From contig NZ_CP121463.1 in assembly GCF_029690065.1 (NCBI RefSeq), forward strand, positions 1,302,001 to 1,366,000: DNA of 64,000 nt. Reading direction: 5' to 3'. Made by a program: the position numbers and the translations under genes. Positions 17,276 to 26,780 of this stretch are shown one piece after another; position 1 is the first letter of the stretch, and the number at the start of each line of letters is the position of its first letter. A model generated the notes under the pieces. It ran no database searches, was not told where the DNA came from, and saw nothing but the letters and a program-made list of their open reading frames with translations. The DNA is from Arthrobacter sp. Y-9 (lineage in GTDB: Bacteria > Actinomycetota > Actinomycetes > Actinomycetales > Micrococcaceae).

Positions 17276-18001
17276 ATGCGCGTTCTCACCTGGCTGGGCA
17301 ATCTCGATGATGCCGCGCGCGACGGCGGCCTTCCGCCCCTCGACGCCGCCGAACAGGACCGGGCCCGCGCCTTCACCTCGGGCACCGCGCAAGCACGTTT
17401 CGGCGCCTTGCGCCGGGTGCAGCGACAGCTCGTGGGGGAGATCCTCGACGTCCGCCCGGGACGACTGGTCAGTGCCTACGAATGCCCCGATTGCGGCCGG
17501 GCCGCGGGACATGGCCGGCCGGGATACCTGCTGGCGGAAGGAAACCCGGAGAACTCGGCCCCACAGAGCTCGGCCCTAGAGAATTCAGCCCTACAGAACC
17601 TGTCCGGCGTGGCACTGTCCGCCAGTCGCGCCGGGGAGTGGGGCGCCGTCGTCGTCGTGACGGGGGTGAAGCCGGGCTTCCGCATCGGTCTGGATCTGAC
17701 CCTGGAACGGGAGATCTTCGACGGCTTCGACGAGGTCGCCCTCACCGGACGGGAACGGGACTGGCTCCGGACGCAGGAGCCCGGGGATAGGAACGCCGAA
17801 CGGGCTGCGCTGTGGGCCGCCAAGGAGGCCGTGGCCAAGCGTGACGGTCACGGTCTGAGGAAGGACCCGCCCGGCATCCCGGTGCTGGCCGCGCCCGGAG
17901 TGGTGCGGCTGAAAACACGTGCGGAGGGGCTCCCTCCGCACGTGCTCACGGCAGCGGTGCCGGGAGCGGCGGAAGGTGCTTTTCGTAGAGCCATGGCTTG
18001 A
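17276..18001 (+). CDS. 4'-phosphopantetheinyl transferase, Sfp-type
   Basis: A 241-residue enzyme that converts apo- to holo-carrier proteins using CoA. The two magnesium/CoA motifs are readable: R-I-G-L-D-L at 136-141 (family G-I/V-D) and W180-AAKEAVAKRDGHG193 (family W-x3-K-E-A). A low-complexity SALENSALQNLSG stretch at about 98-110 and a CPDCG pair at 70-74 are local features. ATG 17276 is 6 nt after GACAAT. Its last 56 bp overlap, antisense, the end of the M1 peptidase gene. The neighbouring Pls-like synthetase has a PCP domain that needs such an enzyme, so it is the likely partner. Confidence 0.85.
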   Translation: MRVLTWLGNLDDAARDGGLPPLDAAEQDRARAFTSGTAQARFGALRRVQRQLVGEILDVRPGRLVSAYECPDCGRAAGHGRPGYLLAEGNPENSAPQSSALENSALQNLSGVALSASRAGEWGAVVVVTGVKPGFRIGLDLTLEREIFDGFDEVALTGRERDWLRTQEPGDRNAERAALWAAKEAVAKRDGHGLRKDPPGIPVLAAPGVVRLKTRAEGLPPHVLTAAVPGAAEGAFRRAMA

Positions 18002-19310
18002 GCAGTGAGGCCGCGTCGAGTCCTGGCGCCAGTGAATCCGCGAGGGTGAAGAGTTCCTGAGGCGTGACCGTGGCATGGCGGAGTTTGCGGGTCCACTCCC
18101 GCAGGAGGGTGAAGAACTGCTCGTCGCCCATGGCCGTCCGCAGCACGTGGAGGGCCAGGGCGCCCCGCTTGTAGACGCGGTCATCGAACATGTCCCGGGG
18201 GCCGGGATCGCCGATCACCAGATCCTGGGCCTGGTCCGCGAGTTTGCGCCAGGCCGCGAGCACCCGCAACTGAGTGCTGAGCGTGCCACTGGCCTCGCTC
18301 CACAGCCATTCGGCGTAGCAGGCGAACCCTTCGTGCAGCCAGATGTCCTTCCAGCTGCCAACGGTCAGGGAGTTGCCGAACCACTGGTGGCTCAGCTCGT
18401 GGGCCACGAGGCGCTGAGCCTCCCACTCGGTGGCGAGGTGGTTGCGCCCGATGATCGACAGCGCCTGCGCCTCGAGGGGGATCTCCAGCTCGTCCTCCGT
18501 GACCACGACGGTGTACTCGCCGAAGGGGTATGGGCCGAAGCGGTCCTCGAAGAGGTCCATCATGTCGCGCTGCCGGGCCAGCCCCGTCTCGGCCTGGCCG
18601 CGGAGCGACGGCGGCACCGCGACGTGGATCGGGACAGCGCCGGCGGCGCCGTCGACGTCGAACGTGGTGTACCGCCCGATCTGGAGCGTCGCCAGGTAGG
18701 TGGCCATCGGCTCCTTCTGCTCGAACACCCAGGTCTCGCGGCTGGACTTCCGGCGGCGCTCGACGAGGCGGCCGTTGCACACCACGCGGTAGCCGGCGTC
18801 GGTCGTCACGGTGAAGCGGTAGGAGGCCTTCTGGCTCGGGTGGTCATTGCACGGGAACCACGACGGCGCCCCGTCCGGCTGCCCGGCGACGAGCACACCG
18901 TCGCGCAGCTCTTCCCAGCCGACCTCGCCCCAGGTGCCTCGGCGCGGCCGCGGATTGCCCTCGTAACGCACCTCCAGGAGGAAGTCCTCGCCCTTGGGGA
19001 TGCTGTGCGGGGCGTTGACGACGAGCTTCTCCCCGCGCTGGGCGAACTTCGCCACGCGAGAGCCGTTGAGCTGGATCTTGGTCGGCTTGAGACCGGCGAG
19101 ATCCAGCGAGATCTGGGAGAGCTTCACGTTCGCGCGCCCCCGGAGGATCGCCACGCCCTGCAGCCGGTTGCTCGCCAGGCGGCAGTCGAGCTCCAGGTCG
19201 TAGTGCCGGACGCTGTAGTCCGCGCTTCCGTCCCCGGGGGTGTACGGGTCCGGGATCATGGAGGCCGAGTGCTTCTTGCCGTGGTGCTCAGACATGGGGG
19301 AGAGGGTCAT
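17946..19310 (-). CDS. Short M1 family metallopeptidase
   Basis: A 454-residue zinc aminopeptidase-type protein. HELSHQWFGNSLTVGSWKDIWLHEGFACYAEW supplies the zinc ligands H304, H308 and E327. It lacks the large C-terminal HEAT-like domain of classical PepN enzymes. The substrate-anchoring GAMEN motif is replaced by IPLEAQALS (about residues 277-285). No signal peptide or membrane anchor is seen. The start is either ATG 19310 or ATG 19295 (MSEHHGKKH, which I find the more natural N terminus). It begins 32 nt after the Pls-like gene on the same strand, so it is probably co-transcribed and could cleave or trim the synthetase product, which is an inference. Confidence 0.87.
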   Translation of the reverse strand: MTLSPMSEHHGKKHSASMIPDPYTPGDGSADYSVRHYDLELDCRLASNRLQGVAILRGRANVKLSQISLDLAGLKPTKIQLNGSRVAKFAQRGEKLVVNAPHSIPKGEDFLLEVRYEGNPRPRRGTWGEVGWEELRDGVLVAGQPDGAPSWFPCNDHPSQKASYRFTVTTDAGYRVVCNGRLVERRRKSSRETWVFEQKEPMATYLATLQIGRYTTFDVDGAAGAVPIHVAVPPSLRGQAETGLARQRDMMDLFEDRFGPYPFGEYTVVVTEDELEIPLEAQALSIIGRNHLATEWEAQRLVAHELSHQWFGNSLTVGSWKDIWLHEGFACYAEWLWSEASGTLSTQLRVLAAWRKLADQAQDLVIGDPGPRDMFDDRVYKRGALALHVLRTAMGDEQFFTLLREWTRKLRHATVTPQELFTLADSLAPGLDAASLLKPWLYEKHLPPLPAPLP

Positions 19311-19342
19311 CCAGGGTCGGGGACGGGGACGGGCGGGAACTG

Positions 19343-22300
19343 CTACGGTCCGCGCCAGGGGCTGACCGGATTGCCCATCCAGTAACTCCCGGCCGGGACC
19401 GCTTCACCCCGCATCACGAGGGATGCGGGACCGACCGTGGCCCCGTTGCCCAGGGATGCCTGGGGCAGGATCACGCCGTGCGGCCCCATGGTGGAACCAG
19501 CCTCCAACGTTACGGTATCGATCGCCATGATGCGGTCGTGGAAGAGGTGAGTCTGCACCACGCAGCCGCGGTTCACCGTCGAGCCGTCGCCCAGGGTCAC
19601 CAGGTCCGCCTCCGGCAGCCAGTAACTCTCGCACCAGACGCCGTGACCGATCTTCGCGCCGAGCGCCCGGAGCCACCAGACCAGGGCGGGAGTGCCCGCC
19701 GCGGCCCGCGCGAACCAGGGTGCGGCGGCCATCTCGATGAAGGTGTCCACCACTTCGTTCCGCCAGATGAACGAACTCCAGAGCGGGTGCTCGCCTTCGC
19801 GGATCCGCCCCACCAGGAGCCATTTGGCGACGACGGCGCTCGCGGCCGCGACCGCCCCGGCCGCCAGGACCACGAGACCGCCCAGCAGCGCGGCCAGCCA
19901 GTAGCCGGCGCCGCGGGCGATGGCGTCGAGGAGGGCCATGACGCCCACTGCCAGGTAGCCCGTCAGGAGGACCGGGAAGACGCGGCACAGCTCCCAGAGG
20001 GCGCGTGCCACCTTGAGCCGGGTGGGCGGTTCGAAGGTTCGGCTCGCGTCGGTGCTCTGTGCCACGCGGCGCAGCCGGACCGGGGGACTGCCGAGCCAGG
20101 AGCTGCCTGACTTGGCTTTGCGCGGAGTGGCCGAGAGGACCGCCACGAGGGAGTTCTTCGGCACGCTGCGGCCGGCCGCCGTCATCCCGGAGTTGCCGAG
20201 GAAGGCCCGCTTGCCCACCTTCGCGGGAGCGACTTTGAGCCAGCCACCGCCCAGCTCGTAGGAGGCGACCATCGTGTCGTCGGCCAGGAACGCGCCGTCG
20301 CCCACGGTGGTCATGCTCGGCACCAGCAGGACGGTGGAGGCTTCCACGTTCTTCCCGATCGTGGCGCCCAGCAACCGGAGCCAGATCGGGGTGAAGAGGC
20401 TGGCATAGATCGGGAAGAGGAGATCGCGGGCCATGTCCAGGACGCGCTCGGTGGCCCAGACCTGCCAGCCGACCCGGCTGCGCACCCGGTGATGCCCTTC
20501 CACGAGGCCGATCGCCAGGGCTCGGGTGGTCCCGAGGATCAGGAGCGCGTTGCAGAGGAACCACACCACGGAGGCCAACGGCACGGACCACGCCAGTGCG
20601 CCGAGGGACTCGGAGAGGGAGGCCGCGCCGTGCAGGGCGCCCACGACCACGAGTCCGGCCACTGCGGCCGAGATGAACGGGATGCACGCCAGCAGGCCGG
20701 AGGCCGCGGCGAAGGCGGTGAACCAGCTGAATTCGCGGATCCCTTCGCTCGCGTTCCCTCGTTCCGGCCAGGCCGGCTTGGCCTTGCCGGTCCGGCCGGC
20801 GGGGGAGCCGGCCACGGTGGTGCCGGCCTTGACCTTGCCGGTGACGGCGGAGCCGGGCTCGACGATCGCGTCGGCGCCCACCTTCGCGCCGGGCATGAGC
20901 GTGCTGCGCGCGCCGATGGTGGCGCCGGGACCGATCGACACGGAGCCGATGTGGACCTTGTCGCCGTCGACCCACCAGCCGGAGAGATCCACTTCGGGCT
21001 CGACGTTGGCGCCGCGGCCGACGCTCAGCAGACCGGTGACGGGAGGCACCGAATGGAGGATCACGTCGCGGCCCAGCTTGGCGCCCAGTGCGCGGGCGTA
21101 ATACGGGACCCACGGAGCGCTGGCCAGACTGACCGCGCTCGCGGCGTCCTGGATCTGTTCCGCGAGCCACAGCTTGAGGTGCACGCGCCCGGAGCGGGGG
21201 TACACGCCGGGGGCGATCCCACGCAGGAGCACCCGGGCCGCCACCACGGCGATGCCCATCCGGCCCAGTGGGCTGACGAAGACGGCCCAGGACAGCAGCA
21301 CCCACCACCAGGAGACGGTGGGCGCCGCGTGGAGGACACCCCAGGCGGAGAGCAGATTGTTGACGGCCATGAGGTAGGTCAGCCAGCGCATGCCCACGAG
21401 GATGAACAGCGGCACACCCATGAGGGTCTGGAACACCTGCGTCTTCCGGGCGGTCCGGCGGACCAGGCGTTCCTTCGCCACGACGGCCTCGCCGTCCGGA
21501 ACGGAGGCGCGGCAGGCCTCCACGAGGGCACCGACGCGGGGGTTGGCGTAGATGTCCGCCACGGTGACGGTCGGGTAGCGGCGGCGCAGGGCGGAGACCA
21601 GCTGCGCGGCGGCGAGGGATCCGCCGCCGTGAGCGAAGAAGTCGGCGTCGAGACTCGTGGCCGGGGCGCCGAGCACGGCGCTCCAGGTGTCCACGATCCA
21701 CTGGGCATCCTCCGGCAGGTTCAGCGGGGCGGCGTCCGCGGCGTCGGCCGAGCCTCCGGTCAGGGGCCACGGCAGGGCCTTGCGGTCCACCTTGCCGCTC
21801 GTCTTGGTCGGCAGATTGTCCGTGGTGGTCAGGAGCGGGATGAGCGGAGCGGGCAGGGTCGCGCCGAGCAGTTCCCGCAGCGCGCCCAGGTCCGGCTCGG
21901 CGTCGCCGGCCGGCACGAGGTAACCGACCAGGACCTGGTTCCCGGCCGCCGTCGTCTGCACGGCCGCAGCAGCGCCGGCGATGTCCGGAAGTGCCTGGAG
22001 CGCCGCGTCGACTTCACCGAGTTCGATGCGCCGTCCGCCCAGTTTGACCTGTTCGTCCGCGCGGCCCTGGAAGATGAGGCCCGCGGCCTCGTACCGGACC
22101 AGGTCGCCGGAGCGGTAGGCGCGTTCCCAGCCGAGGCTGGGCATCGGCGCGTACTTCTCGGCGTCCTTGGCGGGGTCCAGATAGCGTGCCAGGCCGACGC
22201 CGCCGATGATCAGCTCGCCGGTCTCGCCTTCCGCGACGGGCACGCCCGCCGCGTCGACGACGGCGAGGTCCCAGCCGTCCAGGGGCAGACCGATGCGCAC

Positions 22301-23338
22301 GGGGCCGGGTCCGCCGAGGGGAGCGGCGCAGGCCACGACCGTGGCCTCCGTGGGCCCGTAGGTGTTCCAGACCTCGCGCTCGTCCACGGCGAGGCGCTCG
22401 GCCAGCTCGGGCGGGCACGCTTCGCCGCCGAAGATCAGCAGTCGGACGTTCTCCAGCGCCTCGGCGGGCCAGAGCGCGGCGAGCGTCGGGACGGTGGAGA
22501 CCACGGTGATGCCGTGGTTGATGAGCCATGGGCCGAGGTCCATGCCGGTGCGGACCAGGGCACGCGGGGCGGGGACCAGGCAGGCTCCGTGGCGCCAGGC
22601 GAGCCACATCTCCTCGCAGGAGGCGTCGAAGGCGACCGAGAGTCCGGCGAGCACGCGGTCGTCGGTGCCGAGGGGCTCACCCTGGAGGAAGAGCCGCGCC
22701 TCGGCGTCCACGAAGGCGGCCGAGTTGCGGTGCCGCACGGCGACGCCCTTGGGAGTGCCGGTGGAACCGGAGGTGAAGATGACCCAGGAATCGTCCTCGG
22801 GCAGCGGCATGCGGGGAGCCGGGAAGGGCTTGGGACGCTTCTTGTCCACCACGATCTCGCCCTTGGCCTTGAGGATGCCGGCGACCTTGGCCTCGCTGAA
22901 CACGAGGCGGGCGCGTTCGTCCGGGTCGTCGGCGTCCACCGGCACGTAGGCGGCGCCCACCAGCAGGATGGCCAGGATGGCGATGTAGAGCTCATTGGTG
23001 CCGGACGGGATCCGGATGCCGATCTTGTCCCCGGCGCCGAGTCCGGCGCGGTGCAGCTTGCGGGCGTACGCGCGGACCTCGTCGGCCAGCTCGGCGTAAC
23101 TGAGCGACTTCTTCCCGTCATCCAGGGCCGAGGCCTCGGGGTACGCCTCGACCGTGGCGAGGAAGATGTCCACCAGGGTGCGTTCCGGGGGCGCGAGAAG
23201 TCCGCCCGGCATCTGGGGTTCGTAGACGGTCCCCGTGGGCGACGACGGCGCGCCGCCGGCCTCCGCCGCCGGCTCGGGGCCGGGGGCCTCCGGTGCGGCG
23301 GAAGGGGCGTGCGGGGAGGATTCGGGATGCTCGGTCAC
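19343..23338 (-). CDS. Pls/PosA-type membrane NRPS-like synthetase
   Basis: A 1331-residue protein. The adenylation domain (about 50-525) has FTSGSTGTPKG, FDAS at 237-240, NTYGPTE, YRSGDL, GRADEQVKLGGRRIELGEVD and TSGKVDRKALP. The carrier domain (about 540-615) has Ser574 in HGGGSLAA. From about 635 to the end, hydrophobic pairs alternate with three left-handed beta-helix blocks (about 755-850, 995-1080 and 1222-1328). This is the architecture of epsilon-poly-L-lysine synthetase, and no ordinary condensation or thioesterase domain is present. The hand-read code is D-A-E-S-I-G-T-V-V-K, with Glu at the third position as expected for a basic side chain. The start is GTG 23338 behind AAAGGATG. 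It is followed by the M1 peptidase gene. The product is inferred, not shown. Confidence 0.9.
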   Translation of the reverse strand: MTEHPESSPHAPSAAPEAPGPEPAAEAGGAPSSPTGTVYEPQMPGGLLAPPERTLVDIFLATVEAYPEASALDDGKKSLSYAELADEVRAYARKLHRAGLGAGDKIGIRIPSGTNELYIAILAILLVGAAYVPVDADDPDERARLVFSEAKVAGILKAKGEIVVDKKRPKPFPAPRMPLPEDDSWVIFTSGSTGTPKGVAVRHRNSAAFVDAEARLFLQGEPLGTDDRVLAGLSVAFDASCEEMWLAWRHGACLVPAPRALVRTGMDLGPWLINHGITVVSTVPTLAALWPAEALENVRLLIFGGEACPPELAERLAVDEREVWNTYGPTEATVVACAAPLGGPGPVRIGLPLDGWDLAVVDAAGVPVAEGETGELIIGGVGLARYLDPAKDAEKYAPMPSLGWERAYRSGDLVRYEAAGLIFQGRADEQVKLGGRRIELGEVDAALQALPDIAGAAAAVQTTAAGNQVLVGYLVPAGDAEPDLGALRELLGATLPAPLIPLLTTTDNLPTKTSGKVDRKALPWPLTGGSADAADAAPLNLPEDAQWIVDTWSAVLGAPATSLDADFFAHGGGSLAAAQLVSALRRRYPTVTVADIYANPRVGALVEACRASVPDGEAVVAKERLVRRTARKTQVFQTLMGVPLFILVGMRWLTYLMAVNNLLSAWGVLHAAPTVSWWWVLLSWAVFVSPLGRMGIAVVAARVLLRGIAPGVYPRSGRVHLKLWLAEQIQDAASAVSLASAPWVPYYARALGAKLGRDVILHSVPPVTGLLSVGRGANVEPEVDLSGWWVDGDKVHIGSVSIGPGATIGARSTLMPGAKVGADAIVEPGSAVTGKVKAGTTVAGSPAGRTGKAKPAWPERGNASEGIREFSWFTAFAAASGLLACIPFISAAVAGLVVVGALHGAASLSESLGALAWSVPLASVVWFLCNALLILGTTRALAIGLVEGHHRVRSRVGWQVWATERVLDMARDLLFPIYASLFTPIWLRLLGATIGKNVEASTVLLVPSMTTVGDGAFLADDTMVASYELGGGWLKVAPAKVGKRAFLGNSGMTAAGRSVPKNSLVAVLSATPRKAKSGSSWLGSPPVRLRRVAQSTDASRTFEPPTRLKVARALWELCRVFPVLLTGYLAVGVMALLDAIARGAGYWLAALLGGLVVLAAGAVAAASAVVAKWLLVGRIREGEHPLWSSFIWRNEVVDTFIEMAAAPWFARAAAGTPALVWWLRALGAKIGHGVWCESYWLPEADLVTLGDGSTVNRGCVVQTHLFHDRIMAIDTVTLEAGSTMGPHGVILPQASLGNGATVGPASLVMRGEAVPAGSYWMGNPVSPWRGP

Positions 23339-23446
23339 GCCAGCATCCTTTCTGTCGTGAGTGAACCAATGATGAAGTTCCGCTGAAGGCGCCGGTGTCC
23401 GGTCCGCGGGAGGCCGTATCCTGGCCCGTCGTGGGCCGCGGACGGG

Positions 23447-24418
23447 TCAGTCGCCATCCGGGATCAGCAGCACCTTGCCCGTGGTCCGCCGCGCGGCGAG
23501 ATCACGGTGGGCGTCGGCGGCGCGGGAGAGCGGGTACCGGGCGCCGACGCGGACCGACAGACCGCCGTCGGCCGCCGCGCCGAAGACCTCGCCCGAGCGC
23601 CGGCGCCGTTCCTCGGCGTCCAGCAGGTGGTGTCCGAGGGTCGGCCGGGTGAGGAACAGGGAGCCGCCCTGGTTGAGCCGCTGGGGATCGACGGGCGGGA
23701 CCGGACCGGAGGCCGCGCCGAAGAGCACGAGCGTCCCGCGGATACGGAGGCTCTGCAAGGAGGAGTCGAAGGTGTCCTTGCCGACGCCGTCGTACACCAC
23801 GTCCACGCCTCGGCCGTCCGTGAACTGCCGCGCCTGGGTGGCGAAGTCCGAGTAGTCGACCACCAGATCGGCGCCTGCGAGGCGCGCGAGGTCGGCCTTC
23901 TCCGGCGTGGACACCGTGGTGATGACCCGTGCGCCGCGGGCCTTGAGGAGCTGGATGAGCAGCAGCCCGACGCCGCCGGCCCCGGCGTGCACCAGGGCGG
24001 TGGTGCCCTCACCGGCCGGGAAGCTGGAGGTCGCCAGGTAGTGGGCGGTCATGCCCTGCAGAGGAAGCGCCGCCGCGGTCTCGAGGTCCAGGCCGTCCGG
24101 GACGGGCAGGGCCTTGTCCGCGTCGACGATCGCGTACTCCGCGTAGCAGGCGGAGGCCTCGGCGGTGGCGATCCGGTCGCCGGTCGCGAAGCCCGTCACG
24201 CCCTCGCCCACGGCGTCGACCACTCCGGACGCCTCCGCTCCGGGGGTCCAGGGGAACGGCAGGGGGTAGATGCCCTCCCGCTGGTAGGTCTCGATGAAGT
24301 TGACCCCGGTGGCGGCCACGCGGAAGCGGAGCTGGCCGGGGCCGGGCCCGGGGACGTCCGTCTCGGCGTACTCGAGCACCTCTGGTCCGCCGGTCTCCCG
24401 GGCGATGATGGCGTGCAT
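23447..24418 (-). CDS. Zinc-free quinone oxidoreductase, MDR family
   Basis: A 323-residue NADPH-dependent reductase of the QorA type. The GroES-like N-terminal half (GGPEVLEYAETDVPGPGPGQLRFRVAATGVNFIETYQREGIYP) is followed by a Rossmann half with AGAGGVGLLLIQLLKARGARVI. Structural zinc cysteines are absent, which fits quinone reductases rather than alcohol dehydrogenases. ATG 24418 has GGGAGGCAC upstream. It is divergent from argC; the shared 137-bp region holds ArgR boxes nearer argC. It lies 108 bp before the Pls-like gene on the same strand. Substrate unknown. Confidence 0.88.
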   Translation of the reverse strand: MHAIIARETGGPEVLEYAETDVPGPGPGQLRFRVAATGVNFIETYQREGIYPLPFPWTPGAEASGVVDAVGEGVTGFATGDRIATAEASACYAEYAIVDADKALPVPDGLDLETAAALPLQGMTAHYLATSSFPAGEGTTALVHAGAGGVGLLLIQLLKARGARVITTVSTPEKADLARLAGADLVVDYSDFATQARQFTDGRGVDVVYDGVGKDTFDSSLQSLRIRGTLVLFGAASGPVPPVDPQRLNQGGSLFLTRPTLGHHLLDAEERRRRSGEVFGAAADGGLSVRVGARYPLSRAADAHRDLAARRTTGKVLLIPDGD

Positions 24419-24501
24419 GGTCTGTGCCTCCCGTGTCCCTCTCGATTACCGTCAGGGACATCTTATGCAGTGGCTCCGGACCGGTCACCGCGCCATGCCG
24501 A

Positions 24502-24549
24502 TGCATAAATATTTACGACAATGCATATTCTTGCTTCGAGGTGTAGAGT
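24502..24549 (+). promoter_or_regulatory. argC promoter with two ArgR boxes
   Basis: TGCATAAATATTTA (24502-24515) matches the ARG-box core TGAAT-W4-ATTCA at 12 of 14 positions. A weaker copy, TGCATATTCTTGCT, starts exactly 20 nt later (24522). The second box overlaps the -35 region of TAGAGT (24544-24549), which ends 6 nt before the argC ATG. It is strikingly AT-rich for this genome. Confidence 0.8.
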
Positions 24550-24555
24550 GTGCGC

Positions 24556-25587
24556 ATGAGCATATCCGTCGCCGTTTCCGGAGCCAGTGGTTACGCAGGG
24601 GGAGAGGTGCTGCGCCTGCTCGCCACCCACCCCGGAGTGACCATCGGCGCCATCACCGCCCACAGCAACGCCTGGGCCCGTCTGGGCAGCGTTCAGCCGC
24701 AGCTCCACACGCTGGGTGACCGCATCCTGGAAGAGACCAGCGTGGAGAATCTGGCCGGGCATGACGTGGTGTTCCTCGCGCTGCCGCACGGCGCGTCCGC
24801 CGAGATCGCCGCGCAGCTGCCCGAAGGCACCCTGGTGATCGACGCCGGCGCGGACCACCGACTCGAAGACGCCGCGGCGTGGGAGAAGTTCTACGGCTCG
24901 CCGCATGCAGGCACCTGGCCGTACGGCCTCCCCGAGCTCCCCGGCCAGCGGGAGAAGCTCCGCGGCAGCAAGCGCATCGCCGTGCCGGGCTGTTACCCGA
25001 CGTCGGCCCTCCTCGCCCTCACTCCGGGTTTCGCGGCCGGGCTGCTCGAACCGCAGGACGTCGTGATCGTCTCCGCCTCCGGCACGTCGGGCGCCGGGAA
25101 GGCCGCCAAGGTCAACCTGCTCGGTTCGGAGGTCATGGGCTCCATGTCGCCGTACGGCGTGGGCGGCGGGCACCGCCACACCCCGGAGATCGAACAGGGA
25201 CTCGGCAACGCTGCGGGGGAGCCCGTGACGGTCTCCTTCACGCCGACGCTCGCCCCCATGAGCCGCGGCATCCTGACGACCGCGACGGCGCGGGTCAAGC
25301 CGGGCGTCGGTGCGGAGGAGCTGCGTGCGGCCTGGCAGGACGCCTACGAGAACGAGACGTTCGTGCACCTCCTGCCCGAAGGACAGTGGCCGACCACCAA
25401 GTCCGTGCAGGGTTCCAACCACGCCGTCCTCCAGCTGGCGTACGACGCGCACACGGGAAGGGTGATTGTCAGTGCGGCAATCGATAACCTGACCAAGGGC
25501 ACCGCAGGCGGTGCCGTGCAGTCCATGAACATCGCCCTGGGTCTCGACGAATCCCTGGGGCTCGCCCAGCTAGGAGTCGCCCCGTGA
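24556..25587 (+). CDS. argC: N-acetyl-gamma-glutamyl-phosphate reductase
   Basis: 343 residues. It reduces N-acetylglutamyl phosphate to the semialdehyde with NADPH in arginine biosynthesis. The Rossmann start [20 protein letters not shown], the catalytic cysteine in [12 protein letters not shown] and the [17 protein letters not shown] region are typical of ArgC. The start is ATG 24556, 6 nt after a -10 hexamer, so the message is probably leaderless; an in-frame GTG at 24550 abuts that hexamer and is unlikely. It is the first gene of argCJBDFR. argJ overlaps its stop by 4 bp (GTGA). Confidence 0.96.
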   Translation: MSISVAVSGASGYAGGEVLRLLATHPGVTIGAITAHSNAWARLGSVQPQLHTLGDRILEETSVENLAGHDVVFLALPHGASAEIAAQLPEGTLVIDAGADHRLEDAAAWEKFYGSPHAGTWPYGLPELPGQREKLRGSKRIAVPGCYPTSALLALTPGFAAGLLEPQDVVIVSASGTSGAGKAAKVNLLGSEVMGSMSPYGVGGGHRHTPEIEQGLGNAAGEPVTVSFTPTLAPMSRGILTTATARVKPGVGAEELRAAWQDAYENETFVHLLPEGQWPTTKSVQGSNHAVLQLAYDAHTGRVIVSAAIDNLTKGTAGGAVQSMNIALGLDESLGLAQLGVAP

Positions 25588-26750
25588 GTGTCACCCTTCC
25601 CCTCGGTTTCCGTGCAGCAGGCATCACCGCAGGCCTGAAAGCCAGCGGCAAGCCGGACATGGCCCTGGTCATCAACGACGGGCCGACCAAGCACGCCGCC
25701 GGGGTGTTCACCTCGAACAGGGTGGCCGCGGCTCCCGTGCACTGGTCGCGCCAGGTCCTCGCGGACGGGCGCGTGGACGCGGTGGTGCTGAACTCGGGTG
25801 GCGCGAACGCCTGCACCGGTCCGCAGGGTTTCCAGAACACGCACACGACGGCGGAGCGGCTCGCCGCGCTGCTCGGCGTCTCCGCCGGGGACGTCGCCGT
25901 CTGTTCCACGGGGCTGATCGGCGAGCAGCTGCCCATGGACAAGATCCTGCCGGGTCTGGAACTGCTCGTGGACAACGCCGGACCGGACGCCGGGTCCGCC
26001 GCGGCCGAGGCCATCATGACCACGGACACCGTGAGCAAGGAAGCCAGCTACATCGGGTTCGATCCGCTCGGCACCGGCTTCACGATCGGCGGCATGGCCA
26101 AGGGGGCCGGCATGCTCGCCCCCGGCCTGGCCACCATGCTCGTGGTCATCACCACGGACGCGATCGTCAGCCCGGAACTCCTGGACGCGGAACTGCGGGA
26201 GGCGGTGCGCCTGAGCTTCAACCGCGCCGATTCGGACGGCTGCATGTCCACCAACGACACCGTCCTGCTGCTCGCCTCCGGCGCCTCGGGCTCCTACCCG
26301 GCCGGCGAGGAGTTCGGCAAGGGCCTCCAAGAAGTGTGCAAGAACCTGGCACGCCAGCTCATCGGGGACGCCGAGGGAGCCGCGCACGACATCGCCATCC
26401 GCACCTTCAACGCCGCCAGCGAGCTCGACGCCGAGACGGTGAGCCGCGCCGTCGCGCGTTCGAACCTCTTCAAGACCGCGATCTTCGGCAAGGACCCGAA
26501 CTGGGGCCGCGTGCTCTCGGCCGTGGGCACCACGGACGCCGTCTTCGACCCGGACCGGCTCAATGTGGCCATCAACGGGGTGCAGATCTGCCGCAACGGC
26601 GGGATCGGCGAGGACCGATCCCTGGTCAGCCTGGAGGACCGCGAGGTCCTCGTGGAGATCGACCTGAACGCCGGCGAGGACGAGGCCACGATCTGGACCA
26701 ACGACCTCACCCACGACTACGTGCATGAAAACAGCGCCTACTCCAGCTGA
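25584..26750 (+). CDS. argJ: Bifunctional glutamate N-acetyltransferase/amino-acid acetyltransferase
   Basis: 388 residues. It recycles the acetyl group between N-acetylornithine and glutamate, and in many bacteria also makes N-acetylglutamate from acetyl-CoA. The self-cleavage site [20 protein letters not shown] lies near residues 172-191, and the new N-terminal Thr would be the T of [20 protein letters not shown] and [21 protein letters not shown] are also conserved. The start is GTG 25584, coupled to argC. No argA or argE is seen nearby, consistent with a cyclic pathway. Confidence 0.95.
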   Translation: MSVTLPLGFRAAGITAGLKASGKPDMALVINDGPTKHAAGVFTSNRVAAAPVHWSRQVLADGRVDAVVLNSGGANACTGPQGFQNTHTTAERLAALLGVSAGDVAVCSTGLIGEQLPMDKILPGLELLVDNAGPDAGSAAAEAIMTTDTVSKEASYIGFDPLGTGFTIGGMAKGAGMLAPGLATMLVVITTDAIVSPELLDAELREAVRLSFNRADSDGCMSTNDTVLLLASGASGSYPAGEEFGKGLQEVCKNLARQLIGDAEGAAHDIAIRTFNAASELDAETVSRAVARSNLFKTAIFGKDPNWGRVLSAVGTTDAVFDPDRLNVAINGVQICRNGGIGEDRSLVSLEDREVLVEIDLNAGEDEATIWTNDLTHDYVHENSAYSS

Positions 26751-26780
26751 GTAGCGCACCACCCACGCCTTAGGAGAGAC

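Noticed and set aside
20489-23386. Long + strand open frame opposite the Pls-like gene
   Set aside because: It has no recognisable domain, only compositional residues, while the minus strand shows a complete set of adenylation and carrier motifs.
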